This document shows, in pieces, positions 59,895-64,000 of a stretch of DNA of 64,000 nucleotides. Below the pieces are notes generated by a model. That model was not told the DNA's origin and ran no database searches. It saw nothing but the letters and a program-made list of their open reading frames with translations. Where the stretch lies: the NCBI GenBank assembly GCA_963977415.1, contig CAXBOS010000007.1, positions 62,001 through 126,000 on the forward strand, given 5' to 3'. Origin of the DNA: Croceimicrobium sp963977415 (GTDB lineage Bacteria > Bacteroidota > Bacteroidia > Flavobacteriales > Schleiferiaceae). Both the position numbers and the translations under genes were made by a program. Positions within the stretch are counted from its first letter, which is position 1. Each line of letters starts with the position of its first letter.

Positions 59895-62800
59895 ATGGGT
59901 TTAACAGGGAAGAACGTTCGTGTTTTGGTATCCTTAGTAGGTTACCTATTATGCTTGTTTACACAGGCCCAATCTCCTTGTGCCCCACATGTAAATTTAG
60001 GAAGCAATATCAATTTCTGCTCAGGAAACACCCTTACTTTAAGTGCGTTTAATCCAAACTCCACCTATCTCTGGAGCACCGGATCTACTAGCCCAAGCAT
60101 CACGGTTACTAGTACTGGCAGCTACTGGGTAGTAGTCACAAATTCTTGCGGAAGCGCCTCTGACACCATTGATATCCTTACCGCTACTCCTCTTTTTTTC
60201 AATCTTGGTCCCAATCAAACTCTTTGTGCGGGCAGCACCCTAAATCTTAATATTCCTTTTCAAACCGGCACTACTTATCTCTGGAGTACTGGCTCTACCT
60301 CAAATACTATCAATGTAAATAGCGCTGGCACTTATTGGCTTAGGGCTGCGAATGCTTGCGGCGTTTTTACTGATACCATTACTGTTAACTACGATAGCCC
60401 CGCAAATTTTAATTTAGGGCCAAATCGGATCGTATGCTTAGGCACCAATGTAAACCTTAGTAGCGGCACAGCTAATGGCACACGACTTTGGAGTGATGGA
60501 AGTACTGGCAATAGCTTAAGCGTTAACAGTAGCGGTACTTATTGGGTAGAAGTAACTAATGCCTGTGGCGTTTTTAGAGATACTGTTTCGCTAAACTTTG
60601 TCAATAGCAATCAAATTTTCAGCTCCGATACTCTCAGCCTTTGTAGTGGCTCTAGCCTAAATTTGAATAGTAATTTAAGCGGTAGCTATTTATGGAGCAC
60701 CGGCGCAAGCAGCACAAGTATTTCTGTGAATACGCCAGGACTTTATTGGCTGCAAATTACCGATGGCTGCGTAATTCGTGATAGTATTTATATAGAAGGG
60801 GTCCCTATTCCTAATCCATCTCTTGGAGCCGATACGACACTATGCGCGGGCCAAAGTCTAAGCTTAACTGACAACAGCTCTGGTTTTACTCGCCTTTGGA
60901 GTGATGGCTCATCAGGCGCAAGCCTCAACATTAATAGTGCAGGAAGCTATTGGCTAAGATTGGATAATGGCTGTCAGTTTTACTACGACAGCATTACGGT
61001 AGGCTTCACTCCCAACTTTGTAAACTCGCTGGCAGACACTAGTCATCTTTGCCCGGGTGGCTCGCTAAGTTTTAATGCTGGTAATGCTGGGTCTAACACA
61101 AGCTATCTGTGGAGCAATGGGGATGTCAGTCAAAACGCCATCTACAGCAGTGTAGGTAACCATTGGTTGCGATTAAGTAATTCCTGTTTTACCGATACCT
61201 TTCACTTTGTGATTCTCGCCGATTCTAGTTTGAGTGTAAGCCTTGGACCTGATAATGTTAGCTCCTGCTCAAACAGTTATACCTTACAATTACAAGGCGC
61301 TTCTTTAAACGATAATATTCTCTGGTCTACCGGGCAAAGTCAGACTTTAAGCATAAATGCAAATAGCAGCGGGCAATATTGGGTACAGGTTAGCAATGCC
61401 TGCGGCACATCTAGCGATACGGTAAATTTACAATTGGTTGCGCCTCCACTAGGAATTACTCAAGACACTTTACTGCTTTGCTCCAACCCTGGATCTAGCG
61501 TACAGGCCAGTGCCATAAATCGCCCTTTCACGCATTGGCTTTGGGATAATGGAGACACTACCCAAAGTACTATTTTGAATAGCAGCGGCTATCATAGTGT
61601 AATGGCTTTTAATTTCTGCGATACGATTTACGACTCTGTTTATGTAAAAAGTGTTTCATCGCTTAACTTCAGCCTAGGACCCGACACCACTCTTTGTCCA
61701 GGCGAAAGAATTCGTATTGACCTATCTGCTTTAAGCGCGGATAGTGTTATTTGGAATAATGGCTCGCGGAACCCAGTTCGCAACCTTAGCTCTACCGGAA
61801 CCTATAGTCTTACTCTTTATAGTGCCTGCGGAATTCAATGGGATACCTTACAAATTACTGCTACCCCAAGTTTAAACACTTCACTTACAAACCAAGAAGT
61901 TTGCGCAGGCGACAGTGTCTTTTTCGATGCCTCCCAATTGGGGGCTTTACATTATTTATGGAATACAGGCGACATGAGTGCCGGAATCTGGGCGAGCAGC
62001 TCAGGAACTTATTCGGTAAGTATTTTTAATAATTGCGACACCTTAATTGACTCGGCGCAGCTAAGCTTGGCGCAGCCCATTGTATTTAGCTTAGGGGCAG
62101 ATACCACTGTTTGCGAGGGTGACGGAAAATTTGTTGACCTATCCAATTTAAATGCTGATGCAGTTTTATGGTCTAATGGCTCCACTTCCTTCAGTCGAAA
62201 TTTGAATAATCCCGGAACCTATATAGCCACCCTTAGCAACATCTGCGGAAGCTATAGCGATACGATACTAATTTCTCAGACTTTAAAACCAATCCCGATT
62301 TTAAATGACACCACTATGTGCACGGGCACAAGTTTTCAGTTAAATGCAAGCCAAGCCCAAGCCAGTAATTACCTGTGGGACAACGGATCTACCACGAGTA
62401 TCCGCACGGTAAATGGCGCAGGAACCTATTGGGTAAGTATTCGCAATGCTTGCGACACCCTGATAGATACGGTAGTAGTTAATGAGGTGCAAAGTATTGT
62501 TTACGATTTAGGACCCGACACCACCTTCTGCGCGGGTGGAGCAAAGTTTATTGATCTTAATGCCTTTGTGGCGGATAGTATACACTGGTCCGATGGCAGT
62601 GGTCTCTGGCAAAGGACCATAACTAACTCAGGTCAATACGTTGCCACCATTTACAATAGCTGTGGTGCTTTTGCCGATACCATAAATGTGCAAGTAACCC
62701 TTTTCCCGGAAAAGCGCTTATCTGACACGACCATCTGCAGTGGCAGCACCATTAACTTAGATGTAAGTCAGGCGCAAGCTAGCAGCTATCTCTGGTCTAA

Positions 62801-64000
62801 CGGATCTACCGCGAGTACCATAAACGTTAACAGCGGCGGGGTTTATTGGGTAAGTATTCGCAATGCCTGCGACACTATTATTGATAGTATAAATATAATC
62901 GAAGACCAGCCTCTACAAAGTTTGAATCTGGGAAATGATACTATTTTCTGCTCCGGCAATTTGACGCTCGATGCAGGTAGTCATTCTAATGCCACCTATC
63001 TATGGCAAGACGGCAGCACGGGGCGGCAATTCACTACATCGGGAACAGGGACTTATTTTGTGGAAGTGCAAAACGCCTGTGGAATTTTACGAGACACTAT
63101 AAATGTATTGGTTACTGGTCCCCCTCAAATTATACTGGGTGATTTTGTACAATATTGTGATAATAATACCTTGACCCTTAGCGCTCAAAATCCGGGTAGC
63201 AGCTATTTATGGAGCACGGGCGACACCACTCAAACGGTCAGTATCAGTTCACCGGGACCCTATTGGGTTACCATAACTAATCCCTGTGGTACGGCTAGCG
63301 ACACCATTATCGCCCAAGTAGAATCGCCGCCGCAGCTGCCCTTTTTACAAAATGATACGCTCATTTGCTTGGGCGATACTATTGAGTTAAACACAGGCTA
63401 TCCCAATATGTCTACGCTATGGAGCGATGGCAGCCGAGACTTTCGTCTTGAAGTTGACCGGGCTGGAAATTATTCGGCCATAATTAGCAATTCCTGCGGC
63501 AACTTTAAGGATACGATCGCGATAAGTGTTTGGAGCAATCCTCTGCCTTTTGATTTAGGAGCAGACACTAGCATTTGTGCTAATAGCAGCAGCATTAGCA
63601 TTGGCACTGATGTAGATGCGGTTTCCTACCTCTGGAGCACTGGCGCCACAAGCGATAGTATAACCGTTAGCCAATCTGGGACTTATACCTTAACTACTAC
63701 TGACTTTTGCGGTTACACGTTTAGCGACAGCATTACAATTGACGGACATAATCCTTTAAATATCGACTTAGGCGATAATCAGACCATTTGCGCAGGAGAC
63801 AGCTTGCTTTTAGATGCCGGTGTTACTGAGCATGAAGTGGTATGGAACGACGGCTTTGTTGGTCCTTTACGCAATGTTAATGAAGCAGGAGTTTATATTG
63901 CCACTAGCATTAATGCCTGCGGCACTTATCGAGATACGATTGAAATATTCATTAAACCCATTCCCAGTTTTAGCGATCAAAATTTCCTCTTTTGTGAGGA
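59895..64000 (+). CDS. giant secreted Ig-like repeat protein, 5' part
   Basis: The frame opens with ATG at 59895 and stays open to base 64000 with no stop; 1368 residues are in view and the C-terminus is missing. A signal peptide (MGLTGKNVRVLVSLVGYLLC, ending TQAQ) is followed by 19 complete and one cut repeat of about 69 residues starting at residue 32. Each has a pattern like LGPDTTLCAG-x(n)-LNL-x(n)-YLWSTGST-x(n)-G-TYWV-x(4)-NACG-x(3)-DTI, with two cysteines likely to form a disulfide. Such repeat walls, common in Bacteroidota, usually end in a gliding-motility-associated C-terminal domain (T9SS type B). Likely surface adhesin or structural protein. Confidence 0.9.
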   Translation, partial: MGLTGKNVRVLVSLVGYLLCLFTQAQSPCAPHVNLGSNINFCSGNTLTLSAFNPNSTYLWSTGSTSPSITVTSTGSYWVVVTNSCGSASDTIDILTATPLFFNLGPNQTLCAGSTLNLNIPFQTGTTYLWSTGSTSNTINVNSAGTYWLRAANACGVFTDTITVNYDSPANFNLGPNRIVCLGTNVNLSSGTANGTRLWSDGSTGNSLSVNSSGTYWVEVTNACGVFRDTVSLNFVNSNQIFSSDTLSLCSGSSLNLNSNLSGSYLWSTGASSTSISVNTPGLYWLQITDGCVIRDSIYIEGVPIPNPSLGADTTLCAGQSLSLTDNSSGFTRLWSDGSSGASLNINSAGSYWLRLDNGCQFYYDSITVGFTPNFVNSLADTSHLCPGGSLSFNAGNAGSNTSYLWSNGDVSQNAIYSSVGNHWLRLSNSCFTDTFHFVILADSSLSVSLGPDNVSSCSNSYTLQLQGASLNDNILWSTGQSQTLSINANSSGQYWVQVSNACGTSSDTVNLQLVAPPLGITQDTLLLCSNPGSSVQASAINRPFTHWLWDNGDTTQSTILNSSGYHSVMAFNFCDTIYDSVYVKSVSSLNFSLGPDTTLCPGERIRIDLSALSADSVIWNNGSRNPVRNLSSTGTYSLTLYSACGIQWDTLQITATPSLNTSLTNQEVCAGDSVFFDASQLGALHYLWNTGDMSAGIWASSSGTYSVSIFNNCDTLIDSAQLSLAQPIVFSLGADTTVCEGDGKFVDLSNLNADAVLWSNGSTSFSRNLNNPGTYIATLSNICGSYSDTILISQTLKPIPILNDTTMCTGTSFQLNASQAQASNYLWDNGSTTSIRTVNGAGTYWVSIRNACDTLIDTVVVNEVQSIVYDLGPDTTFCAGGAKFIDLNAFVADSIHWSDGSGLWQRTITNSGQYVATIYNSCGAFADTINVQVTLFPEKRLSDTTICSGSTINLDVSQAQASSYLWSNGSTASTINVNSGGVYWVSIRNACDTIIDSINIIEDQPLQSLNLGNDTIFCSGNLTLDAGSHSNATYLWQDGSTGRQFTTSGTGTYFVEVQNACGILRDTINVLVTGPPQIILGDFVQYCDNNTLTLSAQNPGSSYLWSTGDTTQTVSISSPGPYWVTITNPCGTASDTIIAQVESPPQLPFLQNDTLICLGDTIELNTGYPNMSTLWSDGSRDFRLEVDRAGNYSAIISNSCGNFKDTIAISVWSNPLPFDLGADTSICANSSSISIGTDVDAVSYLWSTGATSDSITVSQSGTYTLTTTDFCGYTFSDSITIDGHNPLNIDLGDNQTICAGDSLLLDAGVTEHEVVWNDGFVGPLRNVNEAGVYIATSINACGTYRDTIEIFIKPIPSFSDQNFLFCE
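59988..63963 (+). repeat. array of 19 Ig-like coding repeats of about 207 nt
   Basis: Nineteen units, each about 69 codons, plus the start of a twentieth. Conserved positions are the Leu-Cys near the start, the Trp-Ser/Asn-x-Gly core, the Gly-x-Tyr and the Ala-Cys and Asp-Thr near the end. Nucleotide identity between most units is low, so most of the array is old, unlike the three 417-nt units at 61662-62912. Confidence 0.85.
61662..62912 (+). repeat. three tandem 417-nt (139-aa) higher-order units
   Basis: Units start at 61662, 62079 and 62496 and the last ends at 62912; each is exactly 417 nt. Each unit contains one repeat of the LGPDTTxC type (with xDLSALSADSVIW-like core) and one of the DASQ-AQA-YLW type. 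The last two units share the stretch TATTGGGTAAGTATTCGCAA, showing recent duplication. Confidence 0.85.

Noticed and set aside
61838..62029. Short plus-strand open frame in another phase within the giant protein
   Set aside because: It lies wholly inside the repeat array, whose own frame is continuous and conserved.
59895..64000. CRISPR-like array suggested by regular spacing
   Set aside because: The periodicity is that of coding repeats in one open frame; the units are about 207 nt and translate to Ig-like domains.

Overview
The window looks like chromosomal DNA of a gliding, aerobic member of the Bacteroidota, most likely Flavobacteriales. Evidence seen here: gldD and gldE next to ssb and mutY, type IX secretion (T9SS) style signal peptides and C-terminal sorting tails, TonB-dependent receptors, a heme A synthase, TAnnTTTG promoter boxes with few Shine-Dalgarno sequences, and a 29-residue AURKAIP1/COX24-type basic protein. 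Genus-level placement is not possible by eye. No tRNA, rRNA, insertion sequence, prophage or CRISPR array was seen.

Layout. 1-705: 3' end of a FadL/OmpP1-like outer-membrane protein. 881-7874: a secreted Asp-box propeller protein, folE, cysS, yidD and a TolB-like lipoprotein. 8063-10159: a sulfide-oxidation operon (sulfide:quinone oxidoreductase, TusE/DsrC-like protein, DsrE-like protein) in which the TusE/DsrC gene carries an in-frame TAA. 10278-15159: a T9SS-exported amidase, a ChaN-like protein and a superfamily 1 helicase. 15246-19732 (minus): serS, a lipoprotein, a TPR protein, a DUF4286 protein and recX. 20121-20727 (minus): rplU-rpmA. 20977-24374: an M16 protease pair, one member with and one without the zinc motif. 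24421-28391: an EamA transporter, an unknown exported protein and a TonB receptor. 28472-31778: an AT-rich accessory patch with an S74-like protein, a GH16 enzyme and a membrane glycosyltransferase. 31990-33024: ctaA. 33209-36930 (minus): mutY-ssb-gldE-gldD-DUF2007. 37054-40521: HU, TPR protein, AURKAIP1/COX24 protein, rng and an OmpA lipoprotein. 40742-48816: an S9 peptidase, a TonB receptor/TPR/LytS/LytR operon and a third M16 peptidase. 48875-54419 (minus): a nucleotide-sugar operon. 54485-57036: an outer-membrane barrel protein, waaA and 5-formyltetrahydrofolate cyclo-ligase. 57107-59458 (minus): a 7TM hybrid histidine kinase. 59895-64000: the first 1368 residues of a giant Ig-like repeat protein that runs off the window.

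How it fits together. Much of the window serves the cell envelope: T9SS cargo and gliding lipoproteins, TonB uptake with dedicated regulation, LPS/exopolysaccharide sugar supply, and a giant surface repeat protein next to a membrane sensor kinase. The rest is housekeeping (translation, RNA decay, DNA repair, folate).

Most notable: the TusE/DsrC gene intact except for one UAA codon; the giant repeat protein with an internal array of three tandem units of exactly 417 nt; a two-copy noncoding repeat of about 115 nt; TAnnTTTG boxes so close to ATG codons that leaderless mRNAs are predicted; and a perfect palindrome in front of rng.
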